IMG/VR virus record: IMGVR_UViG_3300034109_000089
Coordinates: 1 to 26,441 of that record
Source: a virus
DNA length: 26,441 bases
Reading direction: 5' to 3' (one strand)
Part shown: positions 14,591 through 24,085 of the stretch, piece after piece
Position numbering within the stretch: position 1 is the stretch's first letter
Layout of the letters: every line of letters begins with the position of its first letter
Translations under genes and position numbers: made by a program
Notes under the pieces: model-generated
Told to the model about the DNA's origin: nothing
Databases searched by the model: none
The model's input: only the letters and a program-made list of their open reading frames with translations

Positions 14591-17500
14591 ATGCCAGCAT
14601 CCATTATCGTCGCGGGACTTGTAGAAGCGGGTGTATTCGCTGCGAGCAGTTTGGGCGCTATGGCCGCAACAGCGGCGATTCGGTTTGCAACGTCTGTTGT
14701 TGTCTCTAAGGCCTTTGGGAATAAAAACTCAAGCGCTCAAGATGCAGGGGTAAGGCAACAGCTTCCTCCAGCGGCTAATTATTCCGTTCCAATTGTTTAT
14801 GGAGATGCTTATCTCGGCGGAACCTTTGTTGACGCGGTGTTGTCTACCGATCAAAAAGTGATGTTTTACGTTCTTGCCATTTCAAGTATTAGCAATAATG
14901 GACAGTTCTCTTTTGACACGACAGACTTTTGGTACGGTGATCGTCAAGTAAATTTTGAATCATCTTCAAGTCCAAATGTTGCAAGCCTTGTCGACGGCAA
15001 TGGAAACATAGATGACTCTGTGGCTGCTAATAATAGATTGCAGATTTTTTTATACACATCTGACAATGCCGGAAATGTTACAAGGGTTAATTCTTCATAC
15101 TATCCGTGGGATTTGATGGGGCCTTTGGAACCTTCCGGTATTGATCCGGCTCTTCAATGGCCTTCAACCGGAAGAAGAATGAATGGTCTGGCATTCGCTA
15201 TTGTAAGAATGACCTATAACAGGGATGCGGGACTTACTGGATTACAGCCTCTTATATTTAAGTGCTCTCAATACCTAAACGGAACCGGCGCAGCTAAACC
15301 CGGAGATGTCTGGTACGACTACATGACCGACACGCGATATGGCGCAGGCATGACGGGTCTAGTGGATTCTGCCAGCGCGACAACGCTCAACACTTACTCA
15401 GACACGCTCATTTCTTACACGAACTCATCTGGAGGCACGAGCAGTCAGGCGAGATATAGGATTAACGGTGTTGTTGATACGGCTCGACCAATCCTAGAGA
15501 ACGTTGAGCAAATTATTGAGGCTTGCGATAGTTGGATGACCTACAACGCCGCGTCTGGTCAATGGTCGATTGTCGTTAATAAAGCTGAGACCTCTAGCTT
15601 CTCTTTCAACGATACAAATCTAATCGGTGACATTCGAGTTAGTACGACCGACATCAATCAGCAGATCAACCAGATTGAGATTGACTTCAGCAGTAAAGAG
15701 GCAAGAGATCAGCCCGACATCGTGTTTGCAGAGCTTCCCGCTGGTTCTCTTTACGCCAACGAGCCGAGGAATAAAGAGACTTATCGGCTTGAGATGACCA
15801 ACGATTCGGTGCAAGTTAAGTATCTTGCCAATCGTCGGCTTTTGCAGAGCAGAGAGGATTTATTAGTCTCGATTACCGCGGCTTACCCTGCGATTCAGGT
15901 TGATGCGGGTGATGTTGTAGACATTACAAACTCAGACTACGGATGGACTAACAAGCTCTTCCGAGTGATGAAAGTTAACGAGGCTACGACACCAGATGGC
16001 AACCTCGGCGCGGCATTAGAACTCACGGAATACTCGGCAACGGTTTACGCAGATCCGACTGCGGGATCAATCAGCCAATACACGCAGGCTCCGGCATCTG
16101 GCATCCCTTCTTCTCAGTACATCTCAACTCCGGGGACACCGTTGCTTTACAACACGCCACCGTATGCACCCGCCCCTTGTGCTGATCCTCCGGTATTTAG
16201 TATGGTTGCCAGCGTTCCGGCTACCGGCCGAGTGTTGTCGATGTCGCTGTACTACACGACGGTTGCGACTCCATCCTCATCGGATTGGAACCTGATTAAG
16301 ACAACTAACACAATTGATGGCAGTCCGTACACTCCATTGGTTTCACAGGTCTTTACAAATTTAACGCTTCCCTCTGGCACTTATTATTTCAGAGTCATTG
16401 CTAGTAACGGATCAGCTTCTTCTGTCAGCGCAACATCCTCCGCAGTGGTATGGGACACAAGCGTCAGAACGGTAAGTCTTGCTTCCACTGCCGTTCAATT
16501 TATAACCTCCTCTGCGGGTGTTGTATCGCCCTCTACGATCACGTTTACAGCGACGAGCACCTTTACAAGCCCAACGTGGCAATGGCGAGTAGACGGCGTT
16601 TTACAGGCTTCCACAACTAATACTTTTGTACTGTCTGCGTTTGCGCCTAGCACTGCAAAAACAGTCTCAGTGACGGCAAGTCAAAGTGGATGCTCGGCTA
16701 CAAACTCGATGGTGATTTCTAGCATCCGCGATGGGTTGAACGGCCCGACCGGACCCACGGGCAGCGCTGGTCCAACGGGGCCCACAGGGGCTTCGGGCAG
16801 CGGACCGACAGGGCCCACCGGAGCTACGGGAGCCTCAAGTACAGTGCCCGGTCCCACGGGGCCTACCGGGGCTCAGGGGAATACCGGACCGACCGGCCCA
16901 GCCTCGACGGTTGCCGGACCGACGGGGCCCACTGGTGCTGCGTCAACTGTGCCGGGCCCGACCGGACCCACGGGCGTTATCGGAGCGACCGGCCCAACCG
17001 GGCCCACCGGCGCAGCATCCACCGTGGCCGGACCCACAGGGAGTACCGGCCCGACCGGTCCAACGGGAAGCGGAGCGACTCCCGGAGGCTCAAACACCAA
17101 CGTTCAATTTAACAACTCTGGTGCTTTTGGAGGCTCAAATAATTTTGTCTGGAATGGCACGAATGTAGGCATAGGGCTTTCTTCCCCATCCTACAAACTT
17201 CACACCTATGGCAGCGGAATTTCTGGCGGAATATTTATTGAGGACTCTGATCCTAATAGTGCTAGCCCTGTCCTTGTTGTCAGAGGCAATCGACTCGACA
17301 ACAACAACAGCCAGAGTTTTAGTGGCGGCGTGGTTTTAGAGCATTTCAACTCTAGCGGAAACGGCTTAGTCACTGACAACACGCTCGGAACCATCTACTT
17401 TGGCGGGAATTACAGCTCTACTCAATTCACTTACACAGCAAGCATTTCTGCTGTAGCAGAGGCTAATTGGTCGACAACAAGCAATGCCTCGACAGGGATT

Positions 17501-18103
17501 GCGTTTTACACCGGATCGACCGGCAACGCTATCGGCACAGCCAACATTTACTACGGCACAGAGAGAATTAGAATACGAAGCGACGGCAATGTCGGTATCG
17601 GAACCACTGGCAACTCATCAGCAAGACTTTTCGTAAAAGGCGCGAATACATCCTCATCAAGTTATTCTCTTTATTGCGAGCCTGCCGGAGCTGCTCCGAC
17701 CTTTTATGTTGCGAACGATGGTGTTGTTTGTACTGGCGCTGAAATTGGCTCACCTTACAACAACACGACATCTAATGCAGCAAATGTTTATGTCGCATCC
17801 AACGGAATACTTTACAGATCAACATCCTCACTCAAGTACAAGCAAGACATTCAATCGGCCACATTTGGCTTGCGGGATGTTCTTAATCTGAGGCCGGTTA
17901 CCTTCGCGCAAAAAAACGATCCTTCTGGCAATCGTTTCGCGGGATTGATAGCCGAGGAAGTACATGCCGCTGGCCTTACGGAATTTGTGCAGTATCACGA
18001 AGGGCAACCAGATGCACTGCACTATGCAAATATGGTCGCGCTTTGTATAAAAGCAATTCAAGAGCTAACAAAACGCGTAGAGGAGCTCGAAAAGAATGCT
18101 TGA
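14591..18103 (+). CDS. J-like tail-tip hub fused to collagen-like stalk and S74 chaperone domain
   Basis: The 1170-residue host-specificity protein starts with a small-residue hydrophobic segment (about 1-45), then the J/TipJ signature '[17 protein letters not shown]' (about 55-71) and [16 protein letters not shown] hub region continues to about 500 ([20 protein letters not shown]). Fibronectin III-like and Ig-like beta modules fill about 520-715. Collagen-like G-P-T repeats cover 718-827, then a fibre domain ([14 protein letters not shown]). The C-terminus is a peptidase S74 intramolecular chaperone: Ser1079 and Lys1084 in SSLKYKQDI form the expected Ser-Lys dyad, with GLIAEEV and a closing coiled coil ([15 protein letters not shown]). 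Self-cleavage near Ser1079 would release about 92 residues after trimerisation. Confidence 0.9.
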   Translation: MPASIIVAGLVEAGVFAASSLGAMAATAAIRFATSVVVSKAFGNKNSSAQDAGVRQQLPPAANYSVPIVYGDAYLGGTFVDAVLSTDQKVMFYVLAISSISNNGQFSFDTTDFWYGDRQVNFESSSSPNVASLVDGNGNIDDSVAANNRLQIFLYTSDNAGNVTRVNSSYYPWDLMGPLEPSGIDPALQWPSTGRRMNGLAFAIVRMTYNRDAGLTGLQPLIFKCSQYLNGTGAAKPGDVWYDYMTDTRYGAGMTGLVDSASATTLNTYSDTLISYTNSSGGTSSQARYRINGVVDTARPILENVEQIIEACDSWMTYNAASGQWSIVVNKAETSSFSFNDTNLIGDIRVSTTDINQQINQIEIDFSSKEARDQPDIVFAELPAGSLYANEPRNKETYRLEMTNDSVQVKYLANRRLLQSREDLLVSITAAYPAIQVDAGDVVDITNSDYGWTNKLFRVMKVNEATTPDGNLGAALELTEYSATVYADPTAGSISQYTQAPASGIPSSQYISTPGTPLLYNTPPYAPAPCADPPVFSMVASVPATGRVLSMSLYYTTVATPSSSDWNLIKTTNTIDGSPYTPLVSQVFTNLTLPSGTYYFRVIASNGSASSVSATSSAVVWDTSVRTVSLASTAVQFITSSAGVVSPSTITFTATSTFTSPTWQWRVDGVLQASTTNTFVLSAFAPSTAKTVSVTASQSGCSATNSMVISSIRDGLNGPTGPTGSAGPTGPTGASGSGPTGPTGATGASSTVPGPTGPTGAQGNTGPTGPASTVAGPTGPTGAASTVPGPTGPTGVIGATGPTGPTGAASTVAGPTGSTGPTGPTGSGATPGGSNTNVQFNNSGAFGGSNNFVWNGTNVGIGLSSPSYKLHTYGSGISGGIFIEDSDPNSASPVLVVRGNRLDNNNSQSFSGGVVLEHFNSSGNGLVTDNTLGTIYFGGNYSSTQFTYTASISAVAEANWSTTSNASTGIAFYTGSTGNAIGTANIYYGTERIRIRSDGNVGIGTTGNSSARLFVKGANTSSSSYSLYCEPAGAAPTFYVANDGVVCTGAEIGSPYNNTTSNAANVYVASNGILYRSTSSLKYKQDIQSATFGLRDVLNLRPVTFAQKNDPSGNRFAGLIAEEVHAAGLTEFVQYHEGQPDALHYANMVALCIKAIQELTKRVEELEKNA
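16742..17068 (+). repeat. Collagen-like G-X-Y repeat region 1 (in the J-like gene)
   Basis: About 109 residues of G-P-T and related triplets, GC-rich relative to the surrounding gene. The run is broken by four insertions of the form (A/S)STV(P/A)G that put seven residues between Gly positions, shifting the triplet register. The same units occur in the downstream collagen gene. Confidence 0.9.
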
Positions 18104-18398
18104 TTGGACAATCCAAAAGATGGAAGTAAAGCCACAGGAAGGCTCTTATACGGATGTCGTTGTAACGGCTTACTGGTGTTGCTCTGCAAGCGATCAGGGG
18201 TTTGTTGCAAATCAATACGGCTCGGCTTTATTCCCTGCTCCTACTTCGTCATTCACACCTTATCCCGACCTCACTCAAGAACAAGTCTTAGGATGGGTTT
18301 GGCAAACAATTAACAAGGCACAGGTCGAGGAAGAAGTTGAGAGACAGTTAAATCAACAGATCAATCCTCCTCTTGTTCCACTACCGCTGCCGTGGTAA
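18096..18398 (+). CDS. Small fibre-associated protein, function unknown
   Basis: A 100-residue protein beginning in the last codons of the J-like gene (8-nt overlap). Its N-terminal part [31 protein letters not shown] fits a small beta domain seen beside tail-fibre genes in other phages ('W.i..m...p..g..dvV....w'). The C-terminus is helical ([26 protein letters not shown]) followed by Pro-rich LVPLPLPW. The spacing suggests coupling to fibre production, possibly as an assembly factor; no domain is named with confidence. Confidence 0.65.
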   Translation: MLDWTIQKMEVKPQEGSYTDVVVTAYWCCSASDQGFVANQYGSALFPAPTSSFTPYPDLTQEQVLGWVWQTINKAQVEEEVERQLNQQINPPLVPLPLPW

Positions 18399-18422
18399 AG
18401 TAAAAAAAACACGACAGCCCAT

Positions 18423-18449
18423 CGTTCTGCTGCGAGTGCGCGGCGAACG
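18423..18449. promoter_or_regulatory. Strong hairpin in the 74-nt gap before the accessory fibre genes
   Basis: CGTTC T GCTGCG pairs with CGCGGC GAACG around the loop AGTG: 11 pairs (one G-U) with one bulged T at 18428. It lies in 18399-18472, the longest non-coding gap in the window. There is no T-tract after it on the plus strand; an A8 run (18402-18409) lies upstream. It could end or process the upstream transcript, or regulate the next operon. Confidence 0.5.
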
Positions 18450-18472
18450 TCACTTACCGAGTAGAGGGAAAC

Positions 18473-18955
18473 GTGGCCGTCTTTTCAAAAAACACCCTGA
18501 CGCAGGTCAGTGGTTTTGACAATCAAATCATTGCGGGTGAACTGGTTTACAACCAGCGGACATATTGGAATCTCACTCTCAATAACTCCGACGGCACACC
18601 TAGAAATCTATTCGGCTCTACGGTTACGAGCCAGATCATACGGCGACAGCTCTCAAATGTTAGAGACTCGCGCTACGGCCTCACATTTGACATAGCCGAT
18701 TACACGCCAGAGCCCTCACCGGTTAATCTGACGATTACTAATCAAGATCTCCCTAACGGTTCTTTCACGCTGGTGATTGATGAGTCGGCGTGGTCTGTCA
18801 TGTCGACGGATGTTCAGCTCGACATCAACGCAAATAATCCGGTTGGGTTCTCTGGGAATATCAAAATCGCTATTCCTGCAAGCGGATCAACTCCGGCGCA
18901 AGATCTCATCATCTTCTTGTTATTCCTTGTTAGGTCTGATGGAGTCACAAATTGA
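18473..18955 (+). CDS. Baseplate/fibre adaptor-like protein, function unknown
   Basis: A 160-residue beta-rich protein starting at GTG 18473 after GAGGG (18464-18468). The pattern '[31 protein letters not shown]' and the later '[19 protein letters not shown]' resemble the Ig-like N-terminal domain of phage baseplate upper/fibre adaptor proteins, where a linear polymer 'NPIDLTG...' sequence is followed by a strand sandwich. No enzyme motif is present. It ends in a TTGA overlap with the 615-residue collagen-like gene, suggesting the two products act together, for example as adaptor and fibre. Confidence 0.6.
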   Translation: MAVFSKNTLTQVSGFDNQIIAGELVYNQRTYWNLTLNNSDGTPRNLFGSTVTSQIIRRQLSNVRDSRYGLTFDIADYTPEPSPVNLTITNQDLPNGSFTLVIDESAWSVMSTDVQLDINANNPVGFSGNIKIAIPASGSTPAQDLIIFLLFLVRSDGVTN

Positions 18956-20799
18956 GCACGACAGTTACCTCCGCTAATCAGATCACGCTTGTTGTAGATC
19001 AGGGCGTTATCGGCCCAACCGGACCTGCCGGTGCAGCGGGCGGACCAACGGGCCCCACGGGCTTGCCGAGCACAGTACCCGGACCCACCGGAGCGACGGG
19101 GCCCACCGGCGCACAGGGAGCTGGCATCACGATCAAGGGAACGGTTGCGACAGTTGGCGATCTTCCTTCGTCTGGCAACACTCCCGGCGATGCTTATATT
19201 GTTCTGTCTAACGGTCATCTTTATGTGTGGAGCGGATCTTCGTGGGGCGACTCCGGTCAGATTGTCGGCCCGACAGGACCCACGGGCGCTCAAGGGGTAA
19301 CAGGACCCACCGGGGGAGTCGGACCTACCGGGGCGGCATCCACGGTAGCTGGACCAACCGGACCCACCGGGGCAACGGGCGCAGCATCTACGGTTCCCGG
19401 CCCGACCGGAGCTCAGGGGAATACAGGCCCTACTGGCGCTGCTTCTACGGTTCCCGGCCCGACGGGCCCGACCGGCCCTGCCGGAGGTGGTGGTAGCGCG
19501 ATCACGGTTAAGGATGAAGGAACGACGCTTACTACGAATGTCACATCATTTGACTTTGTAGGCTCAGGAGTCACTGCAACGGCGGTCGGCGATGCTGTCA
19601 CGGTTTCAATCACTGGCGGCACTGGGGCGACCGGCCCCACGGGCCCCACCGGAGCGGCTTCTACGGTTCCGGGTCCAACCGGCGCTCAGGGCAACACCGG
19701 CCCAACCGGCCCAACTGGGGCGGCAAGCACTGTGCCCGGACCGACCGGTGCGCAAGGAAGTACCGGAGCCACTGGGAGTGTTGGCCCGACGGGCCCCACA
19801 GGGCCTGCTGGGGGTGGTGGCAGCGCTATCTCGGTCTCAGATGAAGGCACTCAGCTAACAGCGAGCGTTACATCCTTTAACTTTGTAGGCTCCGGCGTTA
19901 CGGCCACATCTGTTGGCGATGCGGTCACGGTGAATGTCTCCGCGGGAGTCGGCCCGACCGGTCCGACAGGGGCTGCTAGTACGGTTCCCGGCCCAACTGG
20001 GGCAACGGGCCCTACCGGCGCTGCAAGCACGGTGGCCGGTCCCACAGGGCCCACCGGGGCGCAGGGCATTCAAGGAGTGACCGGCCCGACCGGTGCGGCG
20101 AGTACAGTGGCTGGCCCAACGGGGCCCACCGGCGCTCAAGGCGCTCAAGGCAACGTCGGACCGACCGGGGCAACGGGCGCGACAGGGCCCACAGGGCCTG
20201 CATCTGCAATCGGAACGGGCTTTCAAAGCTACAGCTACACGGGCGACGGCACGACAACTTCATTTGCGGCAACGGGCGGCATAACCGCTCTATCCGTGAT
20301 TGTTCTTGAGAACGGTGTCGCGCAAGTTCCCACGACTGACTACACGGTCTCGGCTGGTAATGTGGTTTTTGGAACTGCTCCTGCTAGCGGTGTTGGGATC
20401 AACATTCGAGTGCTCGACGGCTATCAGGGCCCGACCGGTGCGACAGGCCCTTCGGGAAGCGGTCCAACGGGGCCCACGGGGGCTCAGGGCGCTGCCAGTA
20501 CGGTTCCCGGCCCGACCGGACCGACTGGAGCCGCAGGGGTGAACGGTCCGACAGGGCCCACGGGCGCGGCTTCTACGGTGGCTGGCCCAACTGGCCCAAC
20601 GGGGGCTACAGGGCCTGCTGGCAGCGGTTCTATCCCTGTCTCCGACGAGGGCGTTCCTGTAACTACAAGCGTCACATCTTTCAACTTTACTGGCGCTGGG
20701 GTAACGGCAACCGCGACGCTCGGCGCTGTAACTGTAAACGTTCCGGGTGGCGGCGGCGGTGCTTCCGGTGGCATCATGACTGCAATGATTTGGGGATAA
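18952..20799 (+). CDS. Long collagen-like fibre protein
   Basis: The 615-residue protein starts at TTG 18952, supported by GGAG (18941-18944) 7 nt upstream and the TTGA overlap. After a short N-terminus, G-P-T/G-X-Y triplets run from residue 18 to about 559, broken at eleven places by (A/P)STV(P/A)G. Globular inserts occur: a fibre module with [22 protein letters not shown] (about 80-100), three copies of a ~42-residue repeat with a DEG...VTSF.F.G.GVTAT core (from 182, 291 and 560), and a separate domain [15 protein letters not shown] (about 423-490). It ends [12 protein letters not shown]. There is no catalytic motif. The likely role is a flexible trimeric tail or head fibre. TTG starts and dense repeats may limit expression. 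Confidence 0.88.
   Translation: MSTTVTSANQITLVVDQGVIGPTGPAGAAGGPTGPTGLPSTVPGPTGATGPTGAQGAGITIKGTVATVGDLPSSGNTPGDAYIVLSNGHLYVWSGSSWGDSGQIVGPTGPTGAQGVTGPTGGVGPTGAASTVAGPTGPTGATGAASTVPGPTGAQGNTGPTGAASTVPGPTGPTGPAGGGGSAITVKDEGTTLTTNVTSFDFVGSGVTATAVGDAVTVSITGGTGATGPTGPTGAASTVPGPTGAQGNTGPTGPTGAASTVPGPTGAQGSTGATGSVGPTGPTGPAGGGGSAISVSDEGTQLTASVTSFNFVGSGVTATSVGDAVTVNVSAGVGPTGPTGAASTVPGPTGATGPTGAASTVAGPTGPTGAQGIQGVTGPTGAASTVAGPTGPTGAQGAQGNVGPTGATGATGPTGPASAIGTGFQSYSYTGDGTTTSFAATGGITALSVIVLENGVAQVPTTDYTVSAGNVVFGTAPASGVGINIRVLDGYQGPTGATGPSGSGPTGPTGAQGAASTVPGPTGPTGAAGVNGPTGPTGAASTVAGPTGPTGATGPAGSGSIPVSDEGVPVTTSVTSFNFTGAGVTATATLGAVTVNVPGGGGGASGGIMTAMIWG
19003..20628 (+). repeat. Collagen-like G-X-Y repeat region 2
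   Basis: GC-rich repeats encoding G-P-T, G-A-Q, G-A-T and similar triplets with periodic STV(P/A)G interruptions. Unit sequences are shared with region 1 and among themselves, so slippage and recombination are likely here. Antisense Pro/Val-rich frames in this region are a by-product. Confidence 0.9.
19495..20754 (+). repeat. Three dispersed copies of a ~126-bp globular-domain repeat
   Basis: Copies begin at about 19495, 19822 and 20629. Each encodes an I-x-V-x-DEG core, then VTSF.F.G.GVTAT and a closing GAVTV or GDAVTV strand. Copies 1 and 2 are most alike; copy 3 diverges (SIPVSDEG). They separate collagen blocks and probably form small beta knobs on the fibre. Confidence 0.85.
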
Positions 20800-20802
20800 A
20801 AA

Positions 20803-21177
20803 ATGGCAGCACCTAATTTAGTTTCACCGACTACGATCACGGGTAAAAGTGCAACCGTGAACCTCACAACGACTTCAGCAACATCTGTGCTTAGTAACGC
20901 TGCAAGCTCTGGCAAGGTGCTAAAGATCAACAGTCTTTACGTTGCCAACATAGACGGAACATCTAACGCTGACATCACAATCAATTACTACTCTGCTGCT
21001 GCATTAGGTGGTACAGCTACGGCGATCTGCTCAACAGTAGCAGTTCCTGCTGATGCTACTTTAGTAGTGATCGACAAGGATGCTTATATCTACGTTGAAG
21101 AAGATCGCAGTATCGGGGCAACGGCTGGCACTGCAAGTGATCTCCAGATTGTTGTTTCCTACGAGGAGATCAGCTAA
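20803..21177 (+). CDS. Beta-rich virion-associated protein, function unknown
   Basis: A 124-residue protein with a compact beta pattern and no catalytic motif (KINSLYVANIDGTSNADITINYY, then ATLVVIDKDAYIYVEEDRSI). Similar small proteins are encoded within fibre clusters of environmental siphoviruses and myoviruses and are taken as structural. It begins 3 nt after the collagen gene stop, with GGGG at 20792-20795 as a ribosome binding site, and its TAA overlaps the ATG of the next gene. A surface or fibre-linked role is inference. Confidence 0.65.
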   Translation: MAAPNLVSPTTITGKSATVNLTTTSATSVLSNAASSGKVLKINSLYVANIDGTSNADITINYYSAAALGGTATAICSTVAVPADATLVVIDKDAYIYVEEDRSIGATAGTASDLQIVVSYEEIS

Positions 21178-23279
21178 TGCCTATCGGTAACGGTGGAATT
21201 ATTGGCCCTGCTAATGTACCGACACTGCTGTCGGCTAAGGGTGTATGGTCTCTGAGAGAAGCACAGCTTGCACAGCGTCAAGGCATCTGGCCTTTAGGGG
21301 TGATCCCTGATCCTTATTTTGAATACACAACTCTTTTACTACCCGGCAACGGAACCAACGGCGCACAGAACAACACGTTCTTAGACGCGTCTACTAATAA
21401 CTTCACCATCACCCGCAACGGCCACACCACACAAGGTACGTTCTCACCGTTCTCACAGACGGGGTGGGGTAATTATTTTGATGGGAGCAATGATTATCTG
21501 AGCGTTCCTGATAATGCTGCGTGGAATATGGGTTCTGGAAATTTTACCGCTGAATGCTGGATTTACCCGACATCATTTGCAAACGAAGCGATGATTATGG
21601 GGCAGTGGTCAGGTGATGTTGGTGGAACAACTTTGAACTGGGCTTTGATGCTGTCAAGCGGTTCCACTGGATATTTACGGCTCATCACATCTTCAAATGG
21701 ATCAGGGGTCTTATTTGATCTGTCCACTTCTACCACCTCATTTACGTTGACACTAAATACATGGCAACACATTGCCGCAGTAAGAAGTGGTAATGATTTT
21801 ACTATCTATGTGAACGGAGTTTCTAGGGCAACAACTACAAACGCATCTTCGTTGTATGACGCAACGAATAATTTTACTATTGGGGCAGAGTCAAATACGC
21901 CTGCACAGTATTTCACGGGTTATATTTCAAACCTTCGTGTAGTCAAAGGTACAGCAATCACACCACCATCTGGAGGTCCAACAGCACCTCTAACAGCAGT
22001 CTCAGGAACCTCCCTCCTCACATGTCAATCCAACCGGTTCATCGACAATAGCGCCAACAACTTCACCATCACCGCCAATAACGGCGTTGCTGTTGTAGCC
22101 TTCTCCCCATTCAACCCATTACTACCGTGGACTGCTGCGAATAATGGTGGGTCAGGGTACTTTGATGGGAGTGGGGATTATTTGACGGTTCCGGCGCAAA
22201 CAGCACTTTCTTTTGCTGGTGATTTCACAATTGAAACGTGGATTTACATAACATCAAACCCAACTGGAAACTACGGATTATTAGAGGCAAGAGCTTCTGC
22301 CGGAACTCTAGCAGCTTGGGTTTGGGATTTATTTAACAGCTCTGGGACAAAATTAGATTTTATTTATGGAGCTGCAAGATTAACTTCTGCTTCTACTGTA
22401 CCAATCAATCAATGGGTACATTTGGTTGTTTCAAGGGTTGGTTCTACTATAAGGCAATTTATAAACGGTACTGTAGATGCAAACACAGCAACAACCTCAG
22501 CGGCAATCAATGCGGCTAGAACAAATATTTATATTGGGAATTTATTAGACGCATCAACAGCATTCCCTGGTTATATTTCTGGCATACGGGTTGTAAATGG
22601 GTCTGGCGTTACATCCGTAACAGTCCCAACCGCACCACTCACCGCCATCACCAACACATCCCTCCTCCTCAACTTCACCAACGCCGGTATCTACGATGCT
22701 ACTAGCAAGAATGATCTGGAGACGGTGGGCAATGCTCAGATAAGTACGGCGCAGAGCAAGTTTGGTGGTAGCTCTATGGCGTTTGATGGGACGGGTGATT
22801 GGCTTCCTGTCCCTGATAGCCCTTTGTTCAACCTCGGAACAGGGGATTTCACAATTGAAGGTTGGATATACCCAACATCTTCAACCACTGGGACAATTGT
22901 GGCTAAACGAGCAAACACCTCAACACAAAGCTGGTTGCAACTGTATTACGACTCAACAAACAAAATTGGAGTAGTCATATCGTTTGATGGTTCGACATGG
23001 GGTATCAATTCAGTTGGCACAATAAATGTACCGTTAAATTCATGGGCTTATTTCGCATTAGTACGTTCTGGATCGTCTTTCAAAACGTATATAAATGGAA
23101 CTCAAGACATATCAGCAACGAATAGCGGCAGCATTCATTCCAACACCGCAGCAATGACAGTAGGCGCAGGATCGGTAGCCGGAGGCCAGACTCTTTACGG
23201 CTACATTGACGATTTGAGGATTACTCGCTACGCCAGAACCATCACTGCATCGCCAACAGCGCCATTTCCCGTGCTGTAA
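21177..23279 (+). CDS. Triple laminin-G/concanavalin-like adhesion protein
   Basis: The 700-residue protein begins with a short conserved fibre N-terminus (MPIGNGGIIGPANVPTLLSA, then GVWSLREAQ) and carries three LamG_3-type beta-sandwich domains: about 99-260 (YFDGSNDYLSVPD), 327-470 (YFDGSGDYLTVPA) and 534-695 (AFDGTGDWLPVPD). Each has 'FT.E.WIYPTS'-like and 'INQWVH..V.R.GS....Y.NG' segments and ends near 'I..LR...G'. Such domains bind carbohydrate, so this is a probable receptor-binding or adhesion protein. GAGGAG (21162-21167) precedes the ATG, which overlaps the previous stop by one base. Domain interiors are more AT-rich than the conserved linkers, suggesting domain exchange. Confidence 0.87.
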   Translation: MPIGNGGIIGPANVPTLLSAKGVWSLREAQLAQRQGIWPLGVIPDPYFEYTTLLLPGNGTNGAQNNTFLDASTNNFTITRNGHTTQGTFSPFSQTGWGNYFDGSNDYLSVPDNAAWNMGSGNFTAECWIYPTSFANEAMIMGQWSGDVGGTTLNWALMLSSGSTGYLRLITSSNGSGVLFDLSTSTTSFTLTLNTWQHIAAVRSGNDFTIYVNGVSRATTTNASSLYDATNNFTIGAESNTPAQYFTGYISNLRVVKGTAITPPSGGPTAPLTAVSGTSLLTCQSNRFIDNSANNFTITANNGVAVVAFSPFNPLLPWTAANNGGSGYFDGSGDYLTVPAQTALSFAGDFTIETWIYITSNPTGNYGLLEARASAGTLAAWVWDLFNSSGTKLDFIYGAARLTSASTVPINQWVHLVVSRVGSTIRQFINGTVDANTATTSAAINAARTNIYIGNLLDASTAFPGYISGIRVVNGSGVTSVTVPTAPLTAITNTSLLLNFTNAGIYDATSKNDLETVGNAQISTAQSKFGGSSMAFDGTGDWLPVPDSPLFNLGTGDFTIEGWIYPTSSTTGTIVAKRANTSTQSWLQLYYDSTNKIGVVISFDGSTWGINSVGTINVPLNSWAYFALVRSGSSFKTYINGTQDISATNSGSIHSNTAAMTVGAGSVAGGQTLYGYIDDLRITRYARTITASPTAPFPVL

Positions 23280-23288
23280 AGGACAAAC

Positions 23289-23624
23289 ATGCTCTACAGT
23301 AAAAACGGAAGTATTCCAAAGCCTGAGACGGATGGCACTGATGGCTGGATCGAAGTGCCTGATGCACCACAATGTCCTGAAGGGAAAAATCTTGTATGGC
23401 TAAACTGGGAATGGATCATCCGTGACCCTAAGCCAGCAGACAGAGCAGGTTACCAATGGAATTGGCAGCACGATACAAGAAGCTGGGTAGAAGGTGCGTG
23501 GCCTCAGGCTGTAGTAGAGCAAGTTGTAACGGTAGAAACGGTTGTTTCTTTAGCAACCGTTGCATCTTTAACGACCGATCAAGTTGCATCTTTAACGACC
23601 GATCAGATTGGGGTGATTGAATGA
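23289..23624 (+). CDS. Small Trp-rich fibre-cluster protein with tandem repeat
   Basis: A 111-residue protein with AAAGGA before the ATG. The first 70 residues are Trp-rich (GWIEVPDAPQCPEGKN, then WLNWEWIIRDPKP, YQWNWQHDTRSWVEGAW), a style seen in small proteins next to fibre genes. The C-terminus is a heptad/octad-like repeat, VASLTTDQ twice plus a diverged upstream copy (VVSLATVASL). No family is assigned. It ends in an ATGA overlap with the next gene. Role unknown; a fibre-assembly or tip partner is possible. Confidence 0.65.
   Translation: MLYSKNGSIPKPETDGTDGWIEVPDAPQCPEGKNLVWLNWEWIIRDPKPADRAGYQWNWQHDTRSWVEGAWPQAVVEQVVTVETVVSLATVASLTTDQVASLTTDQIGVIE
23559..23606 (+). repeat. 24-bp tandem repeat, two copies
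   Basis: Two adjacent copies of a 24-nt unit that starts GTTGCATCTTTAACGACC, the second differing only at the last base. Each encodes VASLTTDQ. Similar LTTDQ-type repeats form helical solenoids in adhesins, so expansion and contraction here could alter length. Confidence 0.9.
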
Positions 23625-24085
23625 CCACAAAGATCACTGGCGCAAACGTCAACACACTTTCATTAGGTGTTGTTGGCGGTGTTGTGCAGACTACCTTAGC
23701 AGCGGCGCTAGAGAAGGTCACGATCTCGGCCACTGCTTCATCCGGCACGATCAATTTTGAATTAGCCACTCAGTCAGTCTTGTATTACACCACCGCGGCT
23801 TCTGGAAACTTCACAGTAAATATCCGGGGGAATTCAACAACAACATTAAACTCCCTGATGGCTACAGGACAAAGCATTACGCTTGCTTTCTTATCGACTC
23901 AAGGATCTCCTGCTTACTACAACTCATCAGTGACGGTTGATGGCGCTGCGGCCACAGTCGATTGGTTTGGTGGAGCCGCTCCTTCTGCTGGCAATGCAAA
24001 CGGCATTGATGTTTATACATACACCGTGATTAAAACAGCGAATGCCACATTCACAGTGCTTGCGAGCCAATCAAGGTTTGCCTGA
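23621..24085 (+). CDS. Beta-rich structural protein, function unknown
   Basis: A 154-residue protein, mostly Ser/Thr/Ala-rich beta strands (GTINFELATQSVLYYTTAAS, FTVNIRGNSTTTLNSLMATG, STQGSPAYYNSSVTVDG). This composition is typical of small virion or fibre proteins found in environmental phages. It overlaps the upstream gene by ATGA and the downstream laminin-G-like gene by TGATG, so it belongs to the fibre operon. No catalytic residues or membrane segments are visible. Confidence 0.7.
   Translation: MTTKITGANVNTLSLGVVGGVVQTTLAAALEKVTISATASSGTINFELATQSVLYYTTAASGNFTVNIRGNSTTTLNSLMATGQSITLAFLSTQGSPAYYNSSVTVDGAAATVDWFGGAAPSAGNANGIDVYTYTVIKTANATFTVLASQSRFA

Noticed and set aside
18998-20628. Dispersed short repeats resembling a repeat array such as CRISPR
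   Set aside because: They are in-frame collagen codons with irregular spacing and no constant repeat plus unique spacer structure.
16873-20930. Long antisense and alternative-frame open stretches across the collagen regions
   Set aside because: They are Pro/Val/Arg-rich mirrors of the GC-rich G-P-T codons, lack ribosome binding sites, and overlap confident genes on the plus strand.
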